Source: Dipteronia dyeriana (taxonomy: Eukaryota; Streptophyta; Magnoliopsida; Sapindales; Sapindaceae). From it: a DNA stretch of 64,000 nucleotides. The stretch covers positions 40,050,360-40,114,359 of the forward strand of contig CM065295.1 in NCBI GenBank assembly GCA_032871835.1. Direction: 5' to 3'. The notes under the pieces were generated by a model. The model was not told the origin of the DNA. It was given only the letters and a program-made list of their open reading frames with translations, and searched no databases. The translations under genes were made by a program, and so were the position numbers. Each line of letters opens with the position of its first letter. The stretch's first letter is position 1. Positions 46,301 to 56,835 of the stretch are shown piece after piece.

Positions 46301-46687
46301 AGGAGCACTACCAGCCTCAACTAAAAATCTGGCGATAAATGGTTGAATTGGTAAAGTCACCCTAGAGGTTAGCATGGCCCCGTGAATAGTAACGGAGCCA
46401 AAGGGAGGGTTCCAAACAACATACTAACCTTTGGGAATTAGCTATATCAATCGGGGAATATCAAATCTAACAACATATTTTGCAACTGATCGATCAGTCA
46501 CCACATTCAACACACAATCGAAGGCACATGGGTGGTCAGCAGTAAACCTCAACAAGTTTGCTCGATGCCTCTTAGGGACATCGACCAGCCTTAGCCGTTG
46601 TAAAGTAATCTTCAAATCACTTGTCGAAGAGGGAAAATTCCTTGGGAAGCTCTACTTCCTTGACTGGTACCTATTGCCTTCGACATA
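43322..46687 (-). pseudogene. Antisense extra ORF of the Tat Gypsy (plant 'putative gypsy-type transposon' family)
   Basis: Read from an ATG at 46687 downwards. The N-terminal half has segments like FLVEAGSAPAQLIPN, PQTPQKLLNFYNL, WFFVKSDWGE and VPRHFYNPELWNKTP (46350-45900), the pattern I associate with the Pfam family called Transposase_28. A charged linker (45446-45264) is rich in Asp and Glu. A Lys/Glu heptad-rich coiled coil lies at 44271-43860. The end near 43322 is glycine/proline-rich. Stops and frameshifts occur in every part. Its function in these elements is unknown. It opposes pol in direction, which distinguishes it from an envelope gene. Confidence 0.75.
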
Positions 46688-47387
46688 ATTGGGCATGTAT
46701 CGATAGAAGAAGCAAAAAGGTTAGAATGTGGGGTAAAAATTCAGGATGAACAATTTAGTAATCCACGTTAAGAGCTATGGGTTAAGATGGATGAGTAAAA
46801 GCATGGGAGTGACTCCATAATATAGACTCAATTCTAGTGGTGTTTTCCTTATCACCTATTTCAATAACGCACATAAGTAATTCAGAGTAACGATGGCGGA
46901 GGATAAGATCCAAACCTAAGAGATTATAATAGATGAAGCGTGAGTACTGATACTGGTGAAATCAAAGGTTTGATTAAGGTGGATGGATGCGTGAGAGTTA
47001 GAACAGCATGAAGCTTTGAGGAAAATCTAAGAAAGGAAGAAAAATTAGTGTTGCATTTATGAACTAAGAAAATAGCGAATAAGGATTGTAAAAGAGAGTT
47101 TTCAAAATATGTATAGAGGAAAGTGACGGCACCTCCTTACTAAAAACACGTGTATGAGAATGGGGGTTGGTGCACAAACCCTAAAGATCACGTGCCATTT
47201 CAAAGTCAAAAAGTCGTAAACGATTTCGTCACTCACGTCGCGTCATTTGGGCAAATCAAGCAATTGTGGCTGAAATTAAATGCTTGGATGTCAAGTATTA
47301 ATGAGCATTAATCAGTTACAAGACAAAAAACCAAGAGCAAATTAAACATGCCTCACTGAGTGAGTTCCTTTCTAGCCGAATGGGTAT
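46688..47387. other. Region between the antisense ORF and the 3' LTR
   Basis: No coding signal. It would contain the promoter and leader of the antisense ORF (on -) and the plus-strand primer just before 47388. No long purine tract is visible. Confidence 0.5.
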
Positions 47388-48155
47388 TGTTATTGGTAAA
47401 ATCTAAAAGAGTGACACGTCATCCAAAGTCAACTAGATTAAACCAACCTTAGTTGACAAAAGATGGCCTCACAACATCCGGTTGGGATTACCTAGCGATC
47501 GGGTAGAGATAACCCAATTAAAGTGATTATTCACTAGGTAAAAATGACCAAGTCAGGATTATTGAGATGGTTGGGACAAGACCTACGGTTGGGATCGAAC
47601 CACCATTCAAGGTGAATAAGGTCTGATTGGGACTGGCAAATGGTCAATTGAGCGACATGTGGACAACGTTGAATTCATGCAATTATGACTTGAATACCCT
47701 AAGAATGAGTCTTAGTCAAAATAGGTATCTCGAAGCACACTCCGATAAGGTACCAAATGTCCTTAGAGATACCATAGTCCAGATTATCCAAGAGATCTAA
47801 TGCATTCAGAATATGATCAATACGGAACAAGAAAGAAGAATAAAACGAGTCCAACAAGTCAAAGTTTCATTAAACCTTGACAATTTTTCTTACTTGTACA
47901 TTGAGAATTAGGGTTTTATGCATGTATAAATAGACCCTAATAATACCTATGAAAAGGTTAACGCAAAAATGGATACAAGAGAGTAAGTGAGATTGAGAGT
48001 GTAACAATTCATTTATAGTGAAATTCTTTTCTCGCCTCCTCCGGCAACTGTGTCTTGCATGTTTGATTTATTTTCTTGCTTTATAATTCAATTGTTGATT
48101 CATATTAACTTGTTAGACTCGTGGTTAATTTTACGTAATCCAAAAATCACCGTCA
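47388..48155 (+). mobile_element. 3' LTR of the Tat Gypsy
   Basis: Starts TGTTATTGG and ends CACCGTCA. Compared with the 5' LTR it has many substitutions, for example a CGGTTGGGATTA-like stretch where the 5' LTR has CAATCGGGATTA, and loses about 30 bp near 48040-48050. The GTATAAATAGA box is kept near 47925. Confidence 0.85.
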
Positions 48156-48249
48156 AAAATATATTTACCTTATAGAAGTTTTTTTTCCTTAAACTATGTC
48201 TCTTTAAGTAATTTTGACAAAGGAAAAAAAATATACTACATAATAAAAA
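48156..48249. other. Interior of the split MULE, right part
   Basis: About 95 AT-rich bases between the Gypsy 3' LTR and the MULE right end. No gene. Confidence 0.5.
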
Positions 48250-48297
48250 AAAGTGGGGCATAAATAGAACTGTAGGGATGTGCCAATAGCAACACTC
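48250..48297 (-). repeat. Right terminal repeat of the split MULE
   Basis: The complement starts GAGTGTTGCTATTGGCAC and pairs with 13778-13826. Followed by the 9-bp duplication TAAAATTAA (48298-48306). Confidence 0.7.
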
Positions 48298-48306
48298 TAA
48301 AATTAA

Positions 48307-49318
48307 GGATGATGATCGACCAATTAAAACATTCATTAAATGTCACAATAGATTATTTCATAATTACACTATAAAAGTAATCTCTTGCCTTTTTTGTTTA
48401 AGTTTTATAATAAATTCTGACAGTAAACAGTTGGGTCAGGGGTTGTTAGGACTTTCGATACATTTACTTGTAAAATGTGTATAATAGAATACGAAACTCT
48501 ACCACTAACAAGAAAATGAGAGGTGTATTGCCGTGCAAAAGTAACTCTCAATTGTGCCTTAAAGTTGTTGTGAAATTAATTTAAATTATTGAATAATCAC
48601 TTTTAAAAATTTAACCAAACATTTTTTTGTACCAAAATTATTAAGGATTTTAACTTCCTACCAGCGAGAAGAAACGAGGCATATTTCTAAAACCTCTAAC
48701 GTCCCTTATTTTAAAACAAAGTAAACAACCAATTTTCTTAGAAAGCACACACTAATCAACCCCGACTCTTATAGACTCGGATTCCATCAATTCACATTGA
48801 GGTGCAACAACGGATAGGCTAAGAACATCTTTAATCCAAGACTGACTTGTGAAAAAAGAGATGTCACTTGAGATAAATAGAGAGTTTATTAATAAACGTA
48901 TCTTCAATGCAGTTGTATATATTCAACTTCAAGTTGATATGATAAAAATATATTAGATATTGTTAACAGAACCGTCTACTTTCAGAAGGTCTGTCGCAGA
49001 ACTATTTTTTCAATTGAGTGAGTAAACATTTAAAATTGATATTAATTTCTTATTTATTCTTGGTAATAACATAAGAAAAAAAATACATGCATAAAAATTG
49101 GACATGTCATTAAAAATAAATGTGCTTTAAATACAAACATTGGAAGCCAAATTTTGAACTGATTGTCTATCAAGTCTATCTTTATATCATATAGGAAACA
49201 AATCTCTTAGACATTCTTACCTTGTCAACAGTTATTGGTATACAAGTTACTTTAGCATGAATCATAATAAACAATGAATCATCTTTAACATGTGTCCTTA
49301 TGTCATCCATTAAAATGT

Positions 49319-49353
<35 letters not shown>

Positions 49354-49499
49354 TTGTCTTAATACATCAATTAGATATATAATTAATCAAATTGAATACT
49401 TGTCGAATTGTTAATGGACTGACTCAAATTTTACTCAAACCAAATCTACCCCGTTAATTGGGTTTAAAAATAAAAACCCAACCTTATTCATTATTTTAA
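48307..49499. other. Gene-free AT-rich flank
   Basis: No gene, LTR or inverted-repeat element recognised. It contains a (TAA)n/(ATA)n microsatellite at 49322-49354. Confidence 0.6.
49322..49354. repeat. (TAA)11 microsatellite
   Basis: A pure trinucleotide run of 33 bp. Confidence 0.9.
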
Positions 49500-49667
49500 G
49501 GAAAATACTTGGATACCCAAGGTACTTACTTCTATGGTTTGATTGGTTGAAAAAACCAACATCAACCCCATGTATTTAATATTAAACACTTTAAATGGTT
49601 TTTTCAACCAATTAAAATCGAATGTAAGTATCTTGGGTACTGATCGATCAGTACCCAAGTATTGTCC
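49500..49667. mobile_element. 168-bp MITE, probably Mutator-type
   Basis: It begins GGAAAATACTTGGATACC and ends, complemented, GGACAATACTTGGGTACT. The arms pair over about 55 bp, through GATTGGTTGAAAAAACCA on the left and its partner on the right. The 9-bp TTATTTTAA is exact on both sides (49491-49499 and 49668-49676). The right arm has an extra palindrome, GGGTACTGATCGATCAGTAC, that the left arm lacks. Confidence 0.85.
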
Positions 49668-50853
49668 TTATTTTAATAGGTAATCCCAAAAAGATTTATT
49701 TACCTCATTGTCTTTTATTATTAATAATTAATTAAATAATAATTTGATTTGATTAAAGAAGAAAAAATAAACTATTAAAATAAGAAAATTAAGAAAAAAA
49801 ATATTATAAATAAAAATGTACGAAAACTCAAATTAATATATACAAGCCTATTATAATACAATTAATTGTATCTCATGTTTAGAATTATATTTAATCGATC
49901 AAACTATCCTTTTAAAACTTTTAAGGGAATAATTGTTAAAATTAATTTTTTTTTAAATTAATGGGTTTCAAAGGATAAACTCAATCTTGACCTAACCCAT
50001 TAATAACCCCGATCCAATTAAATTAGACCCACAATCATTTTTTTTTTGTTATATGAATGAGTTTGAGTCGAATCAATGGGTTAGATGTAATTAGAGAGTT
50101 TAGTGTACTTAAAGTGTAAGTTAACATTAATACATATTGTTTTGAATAAATAAATAAAGAGTTAAACCAATTTAAATTTATGATTTAAATTTTAATTTCA
50201 ATATCTCGATCATTCACTTGATTTTAATATAAAAATAATAAATTTATATAAATTTTAACCATTAAATTAAAAATAAATAAATAAATGAGATGTTAAAATC
50301 AAAATTTTAAATTATAAATATAATTTGTTTTATCCGACTTATAAATATATATATATATATATTATTCATTTATAAGATTCATGGTTTTTTTTTTGTTTTT
50401 TTAAGCAATTATAACTATTATCTATCCACATGAGTCATATAAGTGATATGACTCTTATCCACTTAAAATTTTAAAATATTAATAATCCAATCCAGCTGAC
50501 CATTAATTGCCCTGAATCTCCTCTGGATTCTCTCAGATTTTACCAGTTTGTATTTAATTACGGAGAAAATCTTTAGTGCATCAGGTGTACTGTTGAATGG
50601 TACATCTGACCATCGAAGAACAAACATATTACAAGAAATAGTAACCATATTTATACCAAATATGAATTTTATTTAACATATCTGTTTTTTAGTGACCGAA
50701 TACATCACTCAGTAATACATCTGGTGCATTAAAGATTTTCTCTTAATTATGAAATAAATCCAACTTATTTAGTAATATAATAAATTTTCGAGTGACAATG
50801 ACCAATACAGACGTTCACTACTTATTACTATACTACCTATGACTAGTCATCGG
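49668..50853. other. Gene-free AT-rich flank
   Basis: Mostly A/T runs with an (AT)n near 50347-50361. Frames such as 50463-50648 are short and unsupported. Bases 50568-50750 contain two loosely inverted copies of a GGTGTACTGTTGAATGGT / ACATCTGGTGCATTAAAG type block, possibly a decayed MITE. Confidence 0.5.
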
Positions 50854-51843
50854 TAGTGCTGTAATTATGGACCGGCCCGAGACAGGCCGGTCTAGGTTGT
50901 CCGCGAAGCAAAACGGATCGAGCCAAGCACGGCCCGTGAAGGAGGCAGGCCAGGCCGAAGCCTGATCCGTGACAGGCCGCATGCCAGGCCGTTGGTACTA
51001 GGTCTGACGGGCCGGCCCACCACGGTACGCCTAGCCGGCGTGCCAGGCCCCTGGACCGGCACATCGAACCTGCAATTCGACCGTTTGTTACATTAAAAAA
51101 AATTCCCTCCAACGGTTGGAATTCAAAATCCAGCCGTTGGAGGCTTTAAATTCTATAAAAACCCCCTGAAATCTTTCAAATTAAATTTTGACCCACAAAT
51201 CAATTTTTTCTATAAATACTTCCATTCATTTCATTTTCCATTCACTCTCTCTATCATTCTTTCAATCTCTCATTCTCTCAAATCTTAATCTCTACATTCT
51301 CCAATTCTCTACACTCTTGCATTCAAATTCATTATTACTCTCTCTACAAAATTCTCTAAATTTTCCATCAACACACCAAATTTTAAAGGTACAATTTTCT
51401 TATCACTTTTGTTATAACATTTTTTGATAGTAAATTTATATTTTTATGTTTAGACTGTAGTTACTAATTGAAAACATTTTTATTTAGTTAGTTAGTTTAT
51501 CAATTTTTGTGATTTAATGTTAATATTATTTGTTTAGTATATTAAGATTTTTAAGTTTAGTAGTAATTTTAATATTTGTTATTAGTAAATTTAGAAATTT
51601 AATTTGTATTATTTAATTTGATTTTTTTAATAAGTAAATTATGAATGTTAAGTGTAGTAGTTAAGTTTAATATTTTTTTGTTCATAAATTATGAATTTTT
51701 AGTGTAGTTGTTTATTTTAATATTTTTTATGAGTATATTATGAATTTTAAGTGTAGTGGTTAATTTTAATAAATTTTATTAGTATATTAAGATTTTTATG
51801 TGTAGTATTTAATTTAATATTTGTTGTTAGTAAATTTATCAAT
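50854..51843 (+). mobile_element. 5' end of a hAT (Ac-like) element, truncated
   Basis: It opens with TAGTGCTGTAATTATGGACC followed by ~200 bp dense in GGCC/CCGG and GGCCGG words, the GC-rich subterminal block of Ac-like hAT elements. A TATA-like stretch TTCTATAAAAACC (51151), a second one near 51210, a CTCTCT pyrimidine leader (51240-51360) and an intron-like AT tract starting AGGTAC at 51388 follow. No transposase exon is present: the second Tat Gypsy begins at 51844. I see no right end. Confidence 0.6.
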
Positions 51844-52908
51844 TTAATTTGTAAAAGTGAATTTAACGGCGGTTTCTGAAACGATCAAGTATATTTGGAG
51901 CTCTTCTCCAGGACTTGGCTTAACCAGCAGTGGAGGGTTTGATAGGTATTTTTTCAAAGCTTGAAAAGCTTGTTCGCTCTCTTGGTCCCATTTCATATTT
52001 CTTCCCTGCTTGATGGCTTTGAAGAATGGTAGACACTTATCAGTAGACCGAGAGATTAACCTATTGAGCCTTGTTACCTTCCCGGTCAAGGCTTGAACCT
52101 GTTTAAGAGATGTAGGGGATTCTAGATCCAGGATAGCCATGATCTTTTCCGGATTAGCCTCTATGCCTCTCTCATGAACCATGAAGGCCAGAAACTTCCC
52201 CGCAGTTACCCCAAAAGTGTATTTGGAAGGGTTCAACCTCATTCGGTTCTCCCTTAGGATCATGAAGGTTCTACGAAGGTCATCCAGGTGGCCTTTCGAG
52301 GTTGAAGATTTGGTGATCATGTCATCGATATGCACCTCCATTAACCTTCCAATTTTGGGTTTGAACAACCGATTGACTAACCGTTGATAAGTAGCTCCAG
52401 CGTTTTTGAGCCCGAAAGCCATCACCTTATAACAGTACAAGCCTTGTACTGTGATGAAGCTAGTCTTTTCCTGGTCTGCGGGGTGCATCACAATCTGATT
52501 GTACCCTGAGAATGCGTCCATGAAGCTCAGAAGTTTGTTTCCGGAGGTAGAATCGACCAGCTGATCAATTTTTGGTAAATGGAAGCTGTCATTCGGGCAT
52601 GCCCTGTTGAGGTCGATGTAATCTACACACATACGCCACTTTTCATTTGCCTTTGTAACCATGACCACGTTAGCAATCCACTCAGGATAACGTGTTTCTC
52701 GAATGAAGCCCGCCCAGGACAGTTTGTTCACCTCTTTCTGAACCGTAACAATTCTTTTGGTGTTGAAGTGGTGCCTCTTTTGTTTAATGAGCTTAAAGGT
52801 CGGATCCACTACCAATCGATAAGCAGCTAATGTCACCGGGATCCCCGAAATCTCAGTATGACTCCAAGCAAAAATGTCGTTGAACTCTATAAGGAGCCTG
52901 ATCAAGCC
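51844..52908 (-). pseudogene. Gypsy reverse transcriptase, long open frame, RNase H truncated
   Basis: One 353-residue open frame. It starts with the FNDIFAWSHTEI lead-in, then the RT palm with MVTKANEKWRMCVDYIDLN (residues 82-100), FMDAFSGYNQI (128-138) and GLYCYKVMAFGLKNAGATYQ. The catalytic box reads HIDD (192-195), with His replacing the usual Tyr. The thumb and connection follow (LNPSKYTFGV, KLLSFM, PLLVKPSPGEELQIYL). The protein breaks off at the start of RNase H, and the last few residues are read-through into flanking hAT sequence. Confidence 0.9.
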
Positions 52909-53799
52909 CTATTTCATTCTCGGCTCAAGGGTGGCTCCGATTTTGATGACCTTCGAGGTATCGCTTATTCGGACAGGAATCTCTTCTAACTTATCCACTT
53001 GATGGCTGTTGGCCCATTCCCTTCTTTGTTCCTCCATGTCGGGCATTATGAGGTCGTCTTCAGGGTGATCGGTGGACCCTACATCTCCGAGGCTTAGCGT
53101 GGGGATTGCCCTGCCTTGGATCATTGTCACCTGGGCGAGTTGTTTTACTAAAGCTACTGGTTGGCCGATACTGCGTAGCATCTCCTGGCTGCTTGCTGAT
53201 CACCCCGAACTTCCCCCACCTTGTCTCCTACTGGGAACTTCAGGACGTTGTGGTAAATAGAAAAGACCCCCTTTCAAGGATGATAGAAATGGCCTCCCTA
53301 ATATTGCATTGTAGGCCGATGGGGTATCCACCACCATGAAGTAGGTCATGATATTCTGCTGGAGAGGTGTGGTTCCAATGATTATCGATAGGATTTTTAA
53401 TCCCACAGGTGTGATTAAGTCCCTAGTGAACCCATATAAAGGTGTAGTGCAGCTATTGTAACACCACTGTTTCAAGTTTAGTTTTTCCAAGGTATCTTAA
53501 AACAGAACGTCAACGCTGCTACTTGTGTCGATGAGCACACGATGTACCATACAGTTTGCAATCTGTACCGTGATCACCATGGGGTCATCATGAGGCTGTA
53601 CGGTGTTGTAGACATCTGCTTCAGTGAAAATGATCTGTGACAGCTGGAAAGGGATGGTCGATCTCTGGTCGACCTTAAAGATATCCCGCCCTTCGTCCGT
53701 ACTAGGGACTTTCCTCCCATGGTTTTTCCTGGAACTGTTGGAGGTGCCGGCAAGAGTAGGCCCTCCGCTGATGGTATGTATTATTTGAATCTGTTGCAT
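52909..53799 (-). pseudogene. Gypsy protease and linker to RT
   Basis: The N-terminal piece (53799-53497) ends in VHRVLIDTSSSVDVLF, the protease active site, with Ser in place of the Gly of Asp-Thr/Ser-Gly. After a stop at 53497 the domain continues (53490-53200) with YNAILGRPFLSSLKG, the conserved flap/ILGR motif. A linker (53181-52909) leads to RT across another stop. The protease would release Gag and Pol proteins. The two stops and the altered active site argue against activity. Confidence 0.8.
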
Positions 53800-53838
53800 C
53801 AGGTCCGCTTCTTCACCCTTCCTTTTCTCGATATGTTC

Positions 53839-55560
53839 TCAGATCTCAGCGTGCACCTTTCTTCCAATCTGAATTTTTTCCCTGACTTGCTGTAGGAATT
53901 CCACCAGACATCCTCTTCTTATCAAAGCTTCGATCTGGTTCCGCAGGTTGTAGCATTTTGAAGTGTTGTGTTCCATGTCCTCATGAAATTCATAATATTT
54001 ATAGCGATTTCTCTTATAAACCGAGGCTTTCATGGAAGCGGGCTTCTGTAACAAACCCTTGTCCAAAAATGGTAAGGTAGACTATTTCACGGGATGCATT
54101 TAAGGGAGTGTAATGATCTTACCCTCTCTCATCACAAGCTATAAGGGCCACTGTCCTGGGATGTGGTGAAGCTTGTCGAGGAGTTCGTTTATCTGGATAC
54201 CTTTTCGATCTGGGTTGAGAAAGAGGGAAGCGGTATGTTGATTTATTAGGGGGTTTGTTCTGGCTTTTCTGAGCTTGCTCGGGTTTGGGAGCTTCCTTCA
54301 TATATCGCTTTATGGCTCTCATGTCGTCGTGTTCCATCTTGACCTTAAGCTGTTCGTCGACCTCAATCTGCTTCAAAGCCCGATCATAGGCTTCTTGGTA
54401 AGTTTCTGAAGGTCTCTTAGCGAAAGACCGAAAAAGCTTTCCCACCCACAAGTTCCTTCTGAAGTTGGTGAAGGTTTCTTTCTCGGTGAAGACCCCCATC
54501 TTGATGAATTCCTTACTGAAACGCTAGACATAAGCCCAGAGGGTTTCTCCTCTGTTCTGGATCACGAACTGTAGGTAGATCGGGTCATTCAACCGAGGCT
54601 TAACTCCCTGGAATTGTGAGCAAAAATCGGTTGATAGCTTGGTAAAGGAATCTACACTACCAGCAAGTAGCTTTATAAACCAGGTTTTTACGTAATCCGT
54701 GAGTGTAGTGGGGAACATTCGACACATAGCGGTCCTGGTCATGTTCTGGACCTCCATATGTTGAACGAATCTCTCTAAGTGGCTCAGGGATCCTCAGTCC
54801 CAGAGAATCTATCAGTTGGTATTTTGAATTTGGGCGAAAGCTCCGCCTCCCGGATTCTTCTGGTGAATGGAGCATTCATTTCACTTAGAGGGTCTTTCTA
54901 GTCCTCCTTGTACTTTCCCTTCTTCATCAACTGGACCTCCTTCTGAAGCTCTGCCAACTGGTCCTTTAAACGTTTGCATTCCGATTTCCTTGTGTTGATC
55001 TTGATTTCCTCACCATCAGATCCTTCTAACGAACTGGCGACCTCTACCCGGTTCCTTCTTCAGAGGGGGTATGCTCGGGGACTTTACTGACTTTCTTATT
55101 CCCTACCCCGGGCTTTCCTCATTGAAGTCGTTGGGTGGAGAAACTCTCCCAGCTATCGGGGAAGGATGTCCGTTGCTGATTTGACTTGTCTTGGTTGGTA
55201 GCGTGGCAGCGCTTCGGGGGGCATGGGCCCTAACCTATCCCAGATCGAGGTTGGGAGTCCCATTCTATTAAGAGCTGGTTCCTGAGGAGTAGGTCCCAGG
55301 CAATCAAAGGCGAGCTGCCTAGCCCAGGGCCTGCTTGACTCCGCCTGATTGCAAAGGTCTGCTTGTTGGATGGTAATGCCCTCAGCGAGCAGTCGAAGGA
55401 GGACACTTTCTACGAAGGCCGCCACTTGTTGGTCAAGCTCGACCTGATTTCCCAGAGGGGGATCCAGAGCTCGCACAGTGGATGGCTAGGCTGGAACCTT
55501 GCTATGGAGTCTGGATTTCCTCCCTTTATTAGGGATCTTTCGTGTTGACGCAACAGAAGG
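53839..55560 (-). pseudogene. Gypsy gag (second Tat element)
   Basis: The N-terminal disordered part is at 55476-55153. The Gag core starts near 54880 (FKIPTD-like and GTEDP motifs in one frame). It continues at 54757-54524 with AMCRMFPTTLTDYVKTWF and at 54499-54119 with FRRNLWVGKLFRSFAKRPSE and YDRALKQIEVDE. The 54066-53839 segment carries the KYYEFHEDMEHNTSKCYNLR zinc-knuckle-like motif and the EALIRRGCL motif. Stops at 54524 and 54119 and frame changes near 54760-54900 break it. Confidence 0.8.
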
Positions 55561-55679
55561 TTGTCCCGATGCGCCCGGCTATCCTTGTGATGAGCGGAGC
55601 CTCATGATTCCTGTAAAATAACAAACTTTTGGATACAAAGATGGTGGTGTGAGAGTTTCCCACATACGGCGGTAGAAAG

Positions 55680-56833
55680 TCTTAACGGGAAATTTGCTCA
55701 GGATGAGAAATTTCTACTAACACCCTCGAGACCACTACCACGAAAGTGGTGGCCGGGGCCGGTACCGTTAATACCTGACCTATTAAGATGTAAACGAGAG
55801 GTTGGATTGTAATAACAGTAAATGAGAGCTTTTATTATTGAAACTTGCTTCGAACTACTAATCACTCTCTTATGTGCTCGCACTCTCTCTAAGATCTAGG
55901 AAGGTGGCAACTTCGTGCTTGTCGAATAGTGGAAACGAAAGACGGCCATGTTCTGAGTACAGAATTTTGGCCTTCCACTCTTTTTTTCTTTCTTTCTTCT
56001 GTATGTCACTCTTCCTTATTTATTTTTCGATTTATTTTTCTATCTCTCCATGTGCTTTATGCTTGGTCATATTTATCTTTGATCAAGGTAGGTTTGAATT
56101 TGCTGATATCCTGCCACGATCCTATCAATCCGTCCCCTCCTTATCGGGCGGGATCCCTTATTTAAGAGTAGTTGACCCCTGAGTGAATAGCAGAAATGAT
56201 GATATTGTTAACGAAAATGAGTATGTTTCCTTTTAGGAATCAAACTCTTGGCTCACACGTATACGGAATTAATTGTTGGTTACCACATAGATATGATCTT
56301 GTATGCTATCGCGGTATGGTGTTTCATGGAGGTCACCCAGCTTCTGCCTGTCGTCCCATAGAGCGAGGTAGATCCCTGCTTCGGCTCTGTTCTTAGAAGC
56401 TTGTGATAGATTTTCCCTGACTCTTGGGGCTTGAGGTAACCCTGTAGACATTCTTGGGAGGTAGTCAGGGTAGTGTAGATTTAGGCGTGATTTCTCCTTC
56501 ATGTTCTGCAGAGACAGCGGGCTTCTCTCGAATGTCTCTTGAGCTTAAAGACTCCTCCTGGCATTCACGGGGTGGTTGAGAAGCTCGACCTCAGAGCTGA
56601 GGTTCTTCGATAGGTGGCCTAGAGAAGCTCGGGTTCCAGTATTCGTGTGGGGGCTCATCCTGGTTGCGCTTGACTTGTTTTCTGGTAGTTTTGAAGCAGA
56701 GTCGGCCTTCCCTACTCCTGCGGGGTGGCTTCATGGTCTATCTGGGCTTCATGAACGTCGATTATGGGTTTCGACTTGTGGCGGGAAAGTGGAAAATTTA
56801 TCTTTGACCCCTGGCAAAACTTTACTATTAACA
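55680..56833 (-). mobile_element. 5' LTR of the second Tat Gypsy
   Basis: On the minus strand it starts TGTTAATAGTAAAG and ends TTTCCCGTTAAGA. It is an inverted relative of 57834-59032, sharing GGGGTCAAAGA, TTTTCCACT, AAGTTTGATTCC-type and GGTCTCGAGGGTGTTAG blocks. The internal side leads into gag. Confidence 0.8.
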
Positions 56834-56835
56834 AT

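Larger units (their letters stand above)
14513..48155 (+). mobile_element. Tat-lineage Gypsy retrotransposon with nested insertions
   Basis: Related LTRs of ~790 and 768 bp at 14513-15302 and 47388-48155 bracket gag, protease, RT, RNase H and integrase on +, then a 3' tandem-repeat zone and a long antisense ORF. That last feature is typical of the plant Tat group (Retand/Grande/Ogre relatives). Removing the inserts at 19599-36975 and 37250-40878 leaves about 12.6 kb. All frames carry stops or shifts, and the LTRs differ by many substitutions and indels, so the insertion is old. I did not find a clean 5-bp duplication. Confidence 0.85.
13778..48297. mobile_element. Small MULE-type element split by the Tat Gypsy
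   Basis: The left end at 13778 reads GACTGTATTATTGGCACACC. The right end, complemented from 48297, reads GAGTGTTGCTATTGGCACAT. Homology continues about 45 bp inward on both sides (CCCTA, TATTTATGC). The 9-bp TAAAATTAA lies directly outside both ends, at 13769-13777 and 48298-48306, the duplication length usual for MULEs. Without the Gypsy at 14513-48155 the element is only about 0.88 kb and has no coding capacity, so it is a non-autonomous MULE. Confidence 0.75.
51844..56833 (-). mobile_element. Second Tat-lineage Gypsy, truncated in RNase H
   Basis: Read on the minus strand from its 5' LTR (56833-55680) through gag, protease and RT to a break at 51844. RNase H, integrase and the 3' LTR are absent. 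The Gag, protease and RT motifs are those of the Tat group but of another family than the element at 14513. Its frames are far better preserved, with one stop between most blocks, so it is younger. Confidence 0.85.
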
